The notes below the pieces were generated by a model. It was not told the origin of the DNA and did not search any database. It saw only the letters and a program-made list of their open reading frames with translations. This document shows, in pieces, positions 10,899 through 21,500 of a DNA stretch of 64,000 bases; the first letter of the stretch is position 1, and the number at the start of each line of letters is the position of its first letter. The DNA comes from Mesaphorura yosii. Its lineage: Eukaryota > Arthropoda > Collembola > Poduromorpha > Tullbergiidae. A program made the position numbers and the translations under genes. The DNA is taken from the NCBI GenBank assembly GCA_009869945.1, contig WIXG01000307.1, forward strand, positions 31,053 through 95,052. The letters run 5' to 3'.

Positions 10899-12418
10899 AT
10901 GGCATCCGGCGGTACTACTTCCTCAATTTATCTGGATTACAACGCAACAACCCCCTTGGCTCCTGAAGTCATTGAAGGAATTTCAAGGTCCTTGAGAGAA
11001 AACTGGGGGAATCCAAGTTCCTTGCACAAGCATGGCGTGACTGCCAAAGCTTGTATCGAATCAAGTCGGGCGAAAGTTGCAAAAATGCTGAATGCAAGCC
11101 AAAATGACATTATATTCACTTCTGGGGGCACGGAGGCAAACAATATGGTCATTAGATCTGCTGCGAGATATTACACGGAAAGGGACTACGTGCAAAAACA
11201 CGGATTGCCCCATATCATTACGTCAAATGTCGAGCATGATTCGATCATGAAACTATTGCAAGAAATGCGTGTTGGGTACAAAAATGGGGGTGAATTGCGT
11301 CCAGAGATTGGTTAGACATTCTTGACACAACAAAGTAGGAGAGACACGACCTATTTAATATAGTTTAACATCTTCCTACAGGATTATCCGTTGTTCCAGT
11401 CGACCTTGGCTCAGGGTGCTTAATCGTTGAGGACGTGATGAAAGAAATTCGTCCAAGCACTTGCTTGATTACAATTATGCAGGCAAACAATGAAAGTGGA
11501 GTTATAATGCCAATCAAAAAAATTGCTGAAAAGTTAGCCGTCGAGAACCAGAGACGGCTTAAAGACGGACTTCCGAAGATATTTTTCCACACAGACGCGG
11601 CTCAAACGATCGGCAAGATCCAAGTGGATGTCAAACAGCTGAATGCGGATTATTTGACAGTTGTGGGACACAAAGTAAGAACTTAAGGACTAGTTTACTT
11701 GGAAGCTCCTTCCTCCAAACTGAACACTGAACATTAATTACTTGCTTTTCGCTTTCAGTTCTATGGCCCAAGAATCGGAGCTTTGTTCGTGAAGAATTTG
11801 GTGCAAGGCGACACTCCAGCATATTCCTTAATTTCTGGAGGCGGGCAAGAAAGAGGTTACCGATCCGGCACGGAGAACACTCCTATGATTGTTGGACTCG
11901 GAATTGCATCGCAGTTGGTGTCGGAAAACATTGGCACATACAACACAGCTATGCTGAAATCCCGGAAGCATTTTGAGACAACATTTTTGGTAGCGTACTC
12001 AGAATTTCGTTGCTCACCTTTGGTTTGACTCTGCGTTGATTTCCCACTACAGAATTTAATTCCTGGATCAATTGTAAATTTCATGTCAAATGAGAACCGG
12101 CTTCCGAATGCAATCAGTGCGGCTGTTCCTGAACCGTTCACCGGAAGAACTGCCCTTCAAAACTGCTCGGGGCAAGTCGACGCCAGCGTCGGAGCCGCTT
12201 GTCATTACCACAATGCTAAGCCGTCAAGTACGCTGGACGCCCAATTTATTTAAGTGCATTCTAAACATGTTGCCAATTTATGAACAGGGATTCTTGTGCT
12301 TTCGGGAGTACCAGAGGCGATAGCAAGCAGAACGATACGGTTCAGTGTTGGCAGAACAACAACCCAAGCTGAAATTGATTCAGCGATAGAAATCTTAGCG
12401 TCCAAATTAACTTTGTAA
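10899..12418 (+). CDS. SCLY: Selenocysteine lyase (PLP-dependent, NifS-like class V aminotransferase fold)
   Basis: Five exons (10899-11310, 11382-11674, 11759-11989, 12053-12227, 12288-12418) join in phase to a 413-residue protein, slightly shorter than the human enzyme. It splits selenocysteine into alanine and selenide, recycling selenium for selenoprotein synthesis in the cytosol. The N-terminus IYLDYNATTPLAPEV and TSGGTEANNM bind PLP phosphate. HTDAAQ supplies the PLP-pyridine Asp, and GHKFYGPRIGAL supplies the Schiff-base Lys. ERGYRSGTENTPMIVGLG and DASVGAACHYHN, with the catalytic Cys, are typical of SCLY rather than mitochondrial NFS1. There is no transit peptide. The start is the ATG just after the TTTCAG acceptor at 10881-10887; an upstream ATG at 10860 lies within the presumed intron. 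All catalytic residues I can check are present, so the gene looks functional. Confidence 0.93.
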
Positions 12419-12472
12419 TTATTTGTACAAGATCCAGTTGCCTTCTAGCAGGCCAACAGGAACGTTTATTGG

Positions 12473-12478
12473 AATAAA
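12473..12478 (+). terminator. Poly(A) signal AATAAA of SCLY
   Basis: AATAAA 55 nt after the TAA at 12416-12418 gives a compact 3' UTR. It ends before the next gene, whose probable leader exon runs to 12853. Confidence 0.65.
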
Positions 12479-12948
12479 TCAACTGTGAACGTTGTCCGAC
12501 GCTTACCAGATGGGTATTGCAGAGGCTTATGAAGAATACAATTCCAATGAAGGAACTGCGTTGCGATTCGTGTGTTTGTACTGGATTTGTTTATATTCAC
12601 GTTTTCTTCATTGCGCTTTCGTCTTTCAATTCGTTTGTTTGTGCAGTCCTGTCTCGCTGGCCTGGACCACCTTCACACAGTTATAGTTCTAGTTGACAAC
12701 TGATTTTGTCGGTTTATCGATTACTTTAAGGCAGCTTAGTCGCAGATCGTGGTTGCAATGCTCCTGAGCCCCTCAAGCTTCGAACCAGCCATCGCTTTTG
12801 TGCTCGTCAATCTCAGTGATAATTAATCAGTTTGTGCAACTCTTCAAATTAAGGTAAGCAGGAATTATTTCGGGAAATTGGCTCAGTTTATGCATGCTTG
12901 GAGCTCAGAATTTTACGAATTGTAAGCAGAGTCCAACTCAGCACAACC

Positions 12949-14273
12949 ATGTCGGATGGAAGTGGTCAAAAGAAATTTTTTCGTTCAGAGCGTCCACAAC
13001 TCGTAATCACACGCCCAGGTACTTTCCTGAAGAAAACTGGGACATGGAAGCCTAAGCATTCAAACGGTGATAAGCATCAAGACAGAACCTCTGTGGATTC
13101 TCCGTCACTCAGTCGGAAAGATGACACTGAAAGCACAGCTAGCAGCTTGGCAAAGAAACATCAAAATGATGTAGAAATGAAAGGTACCGATAATCAAAGC
13201 CGCGTGACTGGAAAGCGGAAGCCAGAGGCAGAAGTCGTTCCTAGTACACTCGCCACTAATAAGCCAAGAGAAAATATGCCCAAAGTACGAGATCAAGATG
13301 ACGATAGTAGTAGCGACACTCCTCCCACTACCAAGCCTGTTAAACGCCGTGCACCTCCAAAGAAACGTGCAAAAGTTGGTGTAGCCACCGGAAGTAAATT
13401 AATTGATAGTTCAAGTAGCAAAGTAGTTCTGAAGGACAGGGCCGTGAGAAATGACTCCGAGTCAACGTTGGATGAAAGTGACAGCGATTTCAGTGAAGAG
13501 GAAATGCGCAATTTTGGAAAGCAAGTCAACAGTTTGATGGTGCAGCTTGGATCAAAGATTGAGAACCGAATTCGTGTTAGAACGGAAAAGCTGACAAACG
13601 CATTTGAAGGTAAGTGTTGCCTGGCTTCCGTACGAGTCGTTTTGAAATAATGCGACTTGAAGTTCCCATTTATAATTCAGGAGTCTTGAGTTTGCCCTCA
13701 AAGATTGCAAAGTTTGAACTGGACCAGCATAAACAGCAGCAAATAATCGTACAAGACTTTCAGGCTGCGTTTGCCAGCATCAGCGACAAGCTTCAGGAAG
13801 TTGTCAAGCTTCAGACACAAAATGTATGAAATGTTCACATACAATTACTCCGCACTGTCAGTCGTGATTGTTAGGATGATCTTTAAATTTTGATTTTGTT
13901 TACTGTTCTGTTTTAGGTAGGAAGGTGCTCGAAATTATTTGACGAAGGAGCCACTGCATACAAAAATAGCCAGAAAGAAATAGCTGATTGCAGACAACAA
14001 CATAAATCCGCCGTAATCAAATATTTTGAGGTGAGTCATAATCACTCAGCCGTAAGGTTTTGTGCCTAAAGATATTAAAGATTACAACAGTTCATTTCAT
14101 TTTTCATTGCGCTTCCTTTCCGGGGTGAGCAGGAAGAGGATAAGATTCGATCCAAGTTCTCGGATGAAGATAAGCAGTGTATGGAGCAAAATAGCAAAGA
14201 AATTCGAAAACTGAGAACCAAGTTGATCCTCGAAGGAGAAATTCAGTCGTCGGAGGTGCTCAAGAAGCTATAA
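12949..14273 (+). CDS. Lys/Ser-rich nuclear-type protein with C-terminal coiled coil; possible SYCP3 (Cor1) family member
   Basis: Four coding exons (12949-13609, 13681-13823, 13917-14030, 14133-14273) join in phase to 352 residues. A leader intron at 12854-12929 puts a non-coding exon upstream. Residues 1 to about 185 are low-complexity, rich in Ser, Lys and Pro, with basic clusters such as KRRAPPKKRAK that look like nuclear localisation signals, followed by an acidic stretch (DESDSDFSEEEM). From about residue 185 to the end it is almost all helix-forming: FGKQVNSLMVQLGSKIENRI, KIAKFELDQHKQQQ, FEEEDKIRSKFSDEDKQ and IRKLRTKLILEGEIQ. The layout resembles the synaptonemal complex lateral-element protein SYCP3: disordered basic N-terminus, then a ~165-residue helical Cor1-like domain ending in a KLxxKLxxE-type helix. 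Identity is low, so this is inference; an unrelated coiled-coil protein is possible. Confidence 0.75.
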
Positions 14274-14412
14274 TCAGTGATATAAGCGAATTAGCAGAAT
14301 AATGGTCTAGTGAACTTGATATTGATTCCTTCAGTTTACGCCTTGTTCTCTTCTGGTGTGTTCTTATGCCTAATATGTTTCGTAAATACTGCTGTTGAGA
14401 ATTAGCTAATGT

Positions 14413-14418
14413 AATAAA
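14413..14418 (+). terminator. Poly(A) signal AATAAA of the coiled-coil protein gene
   Basis: AATAAA lies 140 nt past the stop at 14271-14273. The convergent PRC1 gene stops at 14702, leaving about 430 bp between stop codons. TTTATT at about 14522-14527 would be the PRC1 signal on the minus strand. Confidence 0.55.
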
Positions 14419-14701
14419 GAAGATGAGTGTTCAATGAGTTTAAATTATCAATTTTAGCTGAATTTCTCATTTCTGAACAAACAACTTTATAGGAATAATA
14501 GAAAGTAGAAGCAAGCTTATATTTATTTCGTTTCAGCTTAATGCAATTCTTACCAGTAACTTTATCTATTATTATGGTACAATAAACGGCAGTGAGACGC
14601 AAACTTAAAGATGAATTAATTAACTATCGCACAAATGGTATCAAACAATACAGAGATGACAAAGAGTAGTTGCATATTACCAAGTATAGAAGTAACGGAA
14701 A

Positions 14702-16982
14702 TTAAAAGTTCTCGTTAAACTTTGGGTTTCTCGGCGTTGTTAACTTGAAAGTCGGGCCCTTCGAGGGAGATTTTGCTCCGGCGCGAACAGGCGATTTTGC
14801 CTCTCCCTTATTCATCGTTGACTGGAAGATGTTGTGGTTCTGCAAGCATCACACAAACATTTTCATTAGTAAAAGCGCCATTTTTGTTATCATCTGATAA
14901 GTTTTCACGTTAAATGCTATAAGCGATAGCGATCTTATTGGAATTGGAAGTAGAGATTCAAGTTCAATAGGAAAACGTTAACTGAATTTGAAATGTAAAA
15001 TAAACGTGCAAAAACAAATGGTGCTTTAAAGACGGAAAAGAACAAAATAAAGTCTAAAGTTACAGGTGGTTTGAGGTTAGAACGGACTTGAAATTCAGAG
15101 TACGTTGTTGCCGGATCCAAGACTACTGGATTTTTTCTTGGAGTCAACGGTGTACCTCTTGTTCGCTTTGCTTGTCCCATTAATGGAGTCGCTGGTCTTT
15201 TGCGTGTTGTGTTCATGTCTACAGCATTAGCAGCTGCCTCTTCCTTTCTCTAAAATGTTAAATACAAATTTTACATTGTGTTTACATTGAAGGTCAAAGG
15301 CTTTAAACCAATTTAGCTCACCTTTTTCTTGAGGTCTTCTTTCTGTTTGTTCCATTCGTCCCATTCTTGCTGTAGCCAGTCCGTTAAACTCACGCCCCAC
15401 ATTTTGAATTCGGATTTTTCCAATTCCTTGTCGATTTTGGGCAGCTGCTTCTGCAAAGTTTTTCTTAACTTTTCTTCCTTTAAAAGTCCACCACCCCTGT
15501 TGTTGAATCGTGTTGGATCTTCAGCCCTGATTTCAGATTCTTTCCATTGTGAGAAAACTTCAATACGCTTGTTTATCAAGTCCAGTATCGTCTGATTTTG
15601 AGTTTTGTAGGCTTGCAAAACTTTCAAGAGTTGTTCGTGCTCGTCAAGACATTCATCAGTTTCGGCCTCCATTGGCATGATTATTCTTCGATAAGTTTCG
15701 GCGGCAATAGTTTCAATTTCAGCTCGAAGTTTTCCAATGAAGTTGCTCAAATTGGCTCGTTTGAGAGCTAGAAGGCGAACATGCTCGGTTCGGACCTGTA
15801 AAAAATTTCAAACTATTGAGATAAAGATAGATGCTTCGGACATTTATAATTCAATGACAATGAATGAAGTCAAATTATAAATAATCAAACTGTTGCTAAC
15901 TTTTTCGAAAATACTTGGCCTTGGTTCATCTCCAAACTCGATTCTCTCTGATTCAGGTATTTCTAATCGAATCCACAACGCTTGAATTTCTTCAACCATG
16001 GGCGTCCATTGTGATTGTAATGCAGCATACTCGTTTATCAATTCATTTCGACGGTTTGCAGCAGTCTCCAGGAATTCCGTGTTCAAAGTCAGTTGTTTGC
16101 TGGTTAAGATAAGATCTGTCTCGACTAAAGTAGATTTTTCCAGTAGATCAAGAAACCTTGAAACGATTTCAGTCAATTCGTGAAATCTGTGGATCCGGCT
16201 CTTCTTTTCCTCCAGCAAATATGCAATACGCTGGTTCAACGCAGCCACCTTCAAGAATCCCCAACCATTTGTTAACAAGTTAAACTCTTGCATTAGTAGT
16301 AGACAAAATTACAATTTTAATTTTAAGGAAAACTCCAGAAAAATTAAGCTATACCTCAACATTTTTCGGGATGTGGTCCAGAATGTCTGCCATTGGAGCT
16401 TCATCCAGCTCTGAACACAAAAGCTCTTCCTGTTTCTTGGCCTCCATCCAGTCCTTCATCTTTTCCTCTTTGAGTTTGAGCAAGTCTGCCTTTTGTTTTT
16501 CCAAGATTTCAAGGGTTGTCAGCAGATTTTCACCAGACCTTTCTCCTTCTTGTACATCCAACTGTGTTGTTAATTGCAAAATTACTTCACGGACCTTCTC
16601 GATCTCGGCTTTCTTTTCCACAATGCGCTTCTCCTCTTCCCGAGTCATGTCGGCCAGTAATTCCTGAAATCAAGAATATCATATTAGCATCATAGAAATT
16701 GATCGATACCCATGTCATTTAATCAAACGCTTGAAATCTGCGCTGACATTATGGGCCTTTGGAAAAATCGGCTTCAGTTTCAAACGATTGAGCAACATGC
16801 AGTCTTGATTCATGAAACATACATGACGGCAATTAACATGAAGTATTGTTTACCGTAACGTATCGGTTGACAGTTCTTTTCCGTTTCTCCATCTGCTCCT
16901 GACCGTGTCCATATTGATGCCAACATTCCAGTAACTTCGCGCAAAGTTTACTGACTTCCCTGCACTCTAACAGCTCCTCCAT
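14702..16982 (-). CDS. PRC1: Protein regulator of cytokinesis 1 (PRC1/Ase1/MAP65 family microtubule bundler)
   Basis: Six exons in phase (16982-16854, 16663-16355, 16248-15901, 15795-15322, 15249-15064, 14839-14702) give 527 residues. The family crosslinks antiparallel microtubules at the spindle midzone and recruits kinesin-4 and centralspindlin for cytokinesis. The N-terminal part is dimerising coiled coil (about residues 1-260, for example REEEKRIVEKKAEIEKVREV). The conserved spectrin-like microtubule-binding domain follows, with the diagnostic RFNNRGGGLLKEEKLRKTL. The tail is basic and Ser/Thr-Pro-rich (RKRPATPLMG, RGTPLTPRKN, EAKSPVRAGAKSPSK), with several possible CDK sites, as in the regulated C-terminus of PRC1. 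It ends TPRNPKFNENF. The exon 5 donor was placed at GTAACT (15063) rather than the weaker in-phase GTCCGT 24 nt earlier. Confidence 0.93.
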
Positions 16983-18050
16983 TGTTCACTTCTGGGTACG
17001 TTCTTGGTGAATTAGCTGAACTGACAATCAACCAACAGTCAGTCAGACAATAATATTGAACTTCTATTTCAATTTAACTGCTCAACTTCTACTATCTACT
17101 CCAAGTCGCACAGTTAACACTGCGGTCACAAAATTCGGCAATTTGCTGTTTATCTTCTTGTTTCCGTTATCTCAGGCGCAGGCGGCTGGCTAGGAAGAGA
17201 ACGGGAGAGCTCTGTGCCAGTGCAAAAAATCAACGGACAAAAACAGACTCACGGTTGCGCTGTCTCTTCCCTCCCAAACTCAAATGAAACTGGTTGGCTT
17301 TCCTTTCTTTCTTGCTTCGTAGTCAAATGTCAATATGAGGAACATCTTTTGGAGAGAATATCATCTCTTGTCTTCAATGAATTCGCAATTATAATTGCAA
17401 TTGCATCTGCGCAATTGAATAATTTGAAAATTACTTATGAAATCTTCTTCCTTAACTATATGACACCGATGATGTCCTGTCTCAGATCAAAGATGATACG
17501 GTGAAATTAATGAGGACGAAGATCCTAACTACAATGTGCATTGCACTGATCTCCGGCATCAATGGACATTGAATCTCGATGAATGTTGCCGAAATCAAAG
17601 CAATCCAATCGAAACTAATTGACAAGGGCCGGGCTGGTAGGGGTCACGCCGGGTCCGGTATTCCAGCTCCAGCCGTGAAACGAGCGATAAATACTGTAGC
17701 ATGATCGCGCATTAGTGAACTGAATGATCTGCAAAGACAAGCCATATTTATTATGAAATGCGACAATTTTACTCCACAAGTCCCATTAATTCATTATGAA
17801 ATGACAACAATGCAATACGAGCACACTTTACAGGTGCAATGAGGCCGTCAGACTTTTATGTTCGTACGAAACGAAACCATCGTCACGACTCGCGAAACCA
17901 CTTATACTTGTACCAAATATTTTGCTTTGCTTGCGCCTTCTCTTTTACGTGGCTAGCATGCGAATTGCGATGCAAGTCATTTTCAAGAGTCGCAAAAAGC
18001 GGATCGTCATTTAAATAAGCTCAGAGCACAAGATCTTCGAAATTGTATTT
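16983..18050. promoter_or_regulatory. Shared upstream region between divergent PRC1 and TRAPPC8
   Basis: About 1.1 kb lies between the PRC1 start and the first possible TRAPPC8 leader exon. It probably holds both promoters. No TATA box stands out on either side and no frame resembles a gene. The longest open stretch, about 95 codons at 17214-17504, has no ATG near its start. Confidence 0.4.
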
Positions 18051-18557
18051 ATGAGCGAGCTTGATCAGGTGTGTACCAGATAACTATTGATTGCTGAGTT
18101 CCCCACGTTTAAGGAATGTGCAAATTTTGGAGAATTAGACAACTTCATCAGAGAACCTTGTCCAGTTGTTAAAGAATGGTTACGTAACACATGGAGGAGT
18201 TTAATTTCACAGATTAACACCCTCCTTAACTACCGACCACAATCCACAAGGAATGATGGACAATTAAATCTGGATACCTATTTCGAAAAGGTTAGTTACT
18301 TGGTTAAAGGTTTCGTGATTGATTTGAAGAATACTTAATTTTGTTTCATTGACCTCGGCTATGCGACTCTTTGTTTTCGACCTTCTTGTTCTAAATATTC
18401 ATAGTACTGTCTTAAATCATTGTATTTTTGATCATATCAGATCCAGCGCCCGACCCATAATGGCAAAATGCAACTTGTCAGCCAAAGAGCTAGCAGTGGA
18501 AACATTCAGCCCAAGGGTCGCAGTCCTATGCTCACCGGCCGCGCAAACAATTTGTGA
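18051..18557 (+). other. Candidate spliced small reading frame upstream of, and overlapping, the TRAPPC8 start
   Basis: An ATG at 18051 opens MSELDQ, followed by a donor (CAG|GTGTGT) at 18069 and an acceptor (TTTAAG) at 18113, an intron of only 45 nt. The next exon, 18114-18290, reads in frame as ECANFGELDNFIREPC... for 59 codons with protein-like composition and ends at a donor (AAG|GTTAGT). The next acceptor, TATCAG at 18440, carries that frame into the TRAPPC8 first exon in a different frame (IQRPTHNGKMQL...), stopping at TGA 18555-18557, for about 104 codons in total. It cannot join TRAPPC8 in phase at any acceptor I found. It may be a leader with an upstream ORF, a small separate protein, or chance. 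I recognise no family. Confidence 0.3.
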
Positions 18558-21500
18558 TAAAAACAACTTGAAGTTCACCCAGCTTATTCAGCCATTCACT
18601 GGATTTACAACTGCTTGTAAGTAACCAAATGTATCTGTTAACTTAAAAAGACTCCGTTAACTTGTTGAAATGACTCAAATGCTGACACCTGATGACTTGT
18701 TCGTCTTGCAGTAAGTTGGCGTGAACCAGCTGGTGGTCAAATTTTTCCGAAACAGCTCAAGATAACTCCGGTAGACTTAGCATCATGGAAGCCACCTGAA
18801 ATAGACACGCAGAAGAGTCGGAATATACAGTATTCAGTTGTATCCCAGTGTCTTCCGCCAACCGTGCAACTTGTCAAAGCCTCCTCATCGAAGACCAGAA
18901 CTCCAAAGAATTCTATTTCTTCAAGCAGTCCCGATAATAACGATGTAAATCTTCAGCATCTTGTGTTGAAGCAACAGAAACTCGGGAAGCGGGATGCTGG
19001 GATCAGTTTGACGGATTACGACGTGACTATCCCACCTTCAACGCCTTGGTTTGAATCGTGGAGGGAAACGTTTCTGAAGCATTTTATTGACCAGCAGTCG
19101 AATCAATACGAATTCCTTAGTCAATTTATTGCATGCATGTTGGTGATATCATCGGCAGAAGGGAAAACCTCCGACGAACTTGGAACAATAGTTGGCAAAC
19201 TAAGCAAACTCCAACTTCAGCATCAAACTGAATGGCCACAGACTTGGTTTCTGCCTTCGGTACTGAAATATTATGTGATATTACATGACAACAGCGGAAC
19301 ACAAAGTTTAAAAGAGTAAGCACTTCTGAGAGAAACCTTGTCATTTTGCTTTATAATTGATCTTAATTAATATAACATTGACTTTGCATATTAGAGCGGA
19401 GTCAAACTATCAAGTACTGAGGTCTATGTATGGAGGCACCTTCTGCTATATGCTCAAGATTAATAGTGGAAACAAGGAAGAGCAATCAGTGCAGGACCCT
19501 TGGACATATTTTATTAACCAAGAACAGCATCTTGTAAGTTTCACAGGCACAGATTTCACAAACTATGGAAGGATATTTACGATGGTCTTTTATGATGTTA
19601 GAGTGAACCGAGTCCGGACGTGGTTGAAGCCAGTGAGCAGAGTACTGATGTCTTCAATTTTGCTCAAATTCCACACCCATTAAGTCCTGAAAGTGAGTTT
19701 GCTTCAAAGCTGTTTCTTCCCAATGGTGGAGAAGAAAGGCACAGAGTCGAGTCCAAGAAGGCTCACTCGACAAAAAGCATCATCCGCGGCCAATTTATGA
19801 CGCAAGAAGACTTACAGAATATCCAAGCAACGGTCAACGAATTTTGGGGGAAATCCCTGTTTCCGTACATAGAAAGACAGTGCCGTAACTTAAATGACTC
19901 GGTGAGTTTGTACATTCCATGCGTCGAGAAAAACTAATTAATTATAATCGATGCGTTATTGATTTCAAGGTCGTAAACAGGAGAAGCATGAGTAAGTCAT
20001 TCTTTGGTGCAACGAAGAGACTGTTTGGTACATCTTCTAAGACCCCCGGCATAGTGTAAGCTTGTTTTCCAGTTGTCACACCTTCTACGCGTTGCTTCAA
20101 GGGGTTTAAGTGACATTTTGCTTTGATTATTGTAGGTATCCGTTGGACTCGTCCGAGATGATGGCAAGAAAATTAGCGGACTTGTACTTTCTATTTGGAC
20201 ATTACGCGGGTGCTTATCAACTCTATCACCAGTTGAAGAAGGACTTTCAGGGAGACCAAGCATGGCCATATTATGCGTCCTCATTGGAGATGGCTGCGGT
20301 TTCTCATTTTATGATGACACAAACAGACAGTTCTCTGACACAAGGAGCCCGGGCCTTTCCAGCTCACTACATCCAGGAAGCCATCCGGTGTTACTTTGAA
20401 AATTGCAGGTTTGTCACTGGTCACATGAATGGAATCAGACAAACAATATGTTTGCTTCAATTTCATACAAGTAATACCTTCTTTTCAGAATGACTGATGC
20501 AGCTATCCGATGCGCTGTAATTTGCTGTGAGTGTCTGAAGCAGTTGGAAAATTATGCGGAGGCGGCTACCGTTCTGATTCGAATGACGTCTGGCGATTGT
20601 GACCTGCGATCAGCACTGATGCTTGAACAAGCCGCTTACGCATTCATTCAGCTTAATTCGCCCCGCAAGTATGCACTTCACAGCGTCTTGGCAGGTAACA
20701 TAAAGTTCGACATGTAGACAATCGACAGTTGGAGCAGTTCCTAATTACTTGCTGATGGAAAAATCATCAATACAGGGCATCGGTTCAACAAAGCTGGTCT
20801 CAAATATCATTCCCTCAACTCGTACCTTCAAGCTGGGAAAGTATTTTTTGGAAGAGGATGGAGGTTTGCAGAGGACCATATTCACTTCACGATTGGGAAG
20901 CACCAAAGTTTTCTGAGTCTACACACGAATTTAGCAGAACATTTCAAGTCACTGCTGAAGTTTCCAACTCCACCAGTATCGGCTCAAGTTGAAGTGTACT
21001 TCAAAGAATTCCTCTTAATAGCAGCGGTAACTTGAAACCCTTTAAATCAATTTCGTCGTCTTAATCTTAATTTCTGTGTGTTTGTACAGAAACTCTACGA
21101 GGAAGAGAAATTGATTCAAGATTTTTTCATTCCGAAGATCATTAGTTCAGAAATTAAAGTTAAGATTGGAAACACGGGCCTTGGGGTTGGGGAGATACCG
21201 GATCCAGTACAAGGAACATATGACCAGATTCCCATTCAGAGGTAGAAACGTTCTAAATTGGAGCTGAAGTTCTATAATTATAAATAAATTATGTTTTTTT
21301 TTAGCACGGACAGTGTTGAGGAACAAGTCGTAAAGGAATGTATAGACAGTTCTGTGATATTTTTCAAGCCTTCTCGCTTATTATTCGCCTCCGCGACGGA
21401 TAACACTTTACACCCAACGGTGCCTTGTGATGGTGAGTTCAAATTTAACTTGGAACTGCCCAGCGTTTTGTTGGGATTTTGACTGAATTGTAACGTAATA

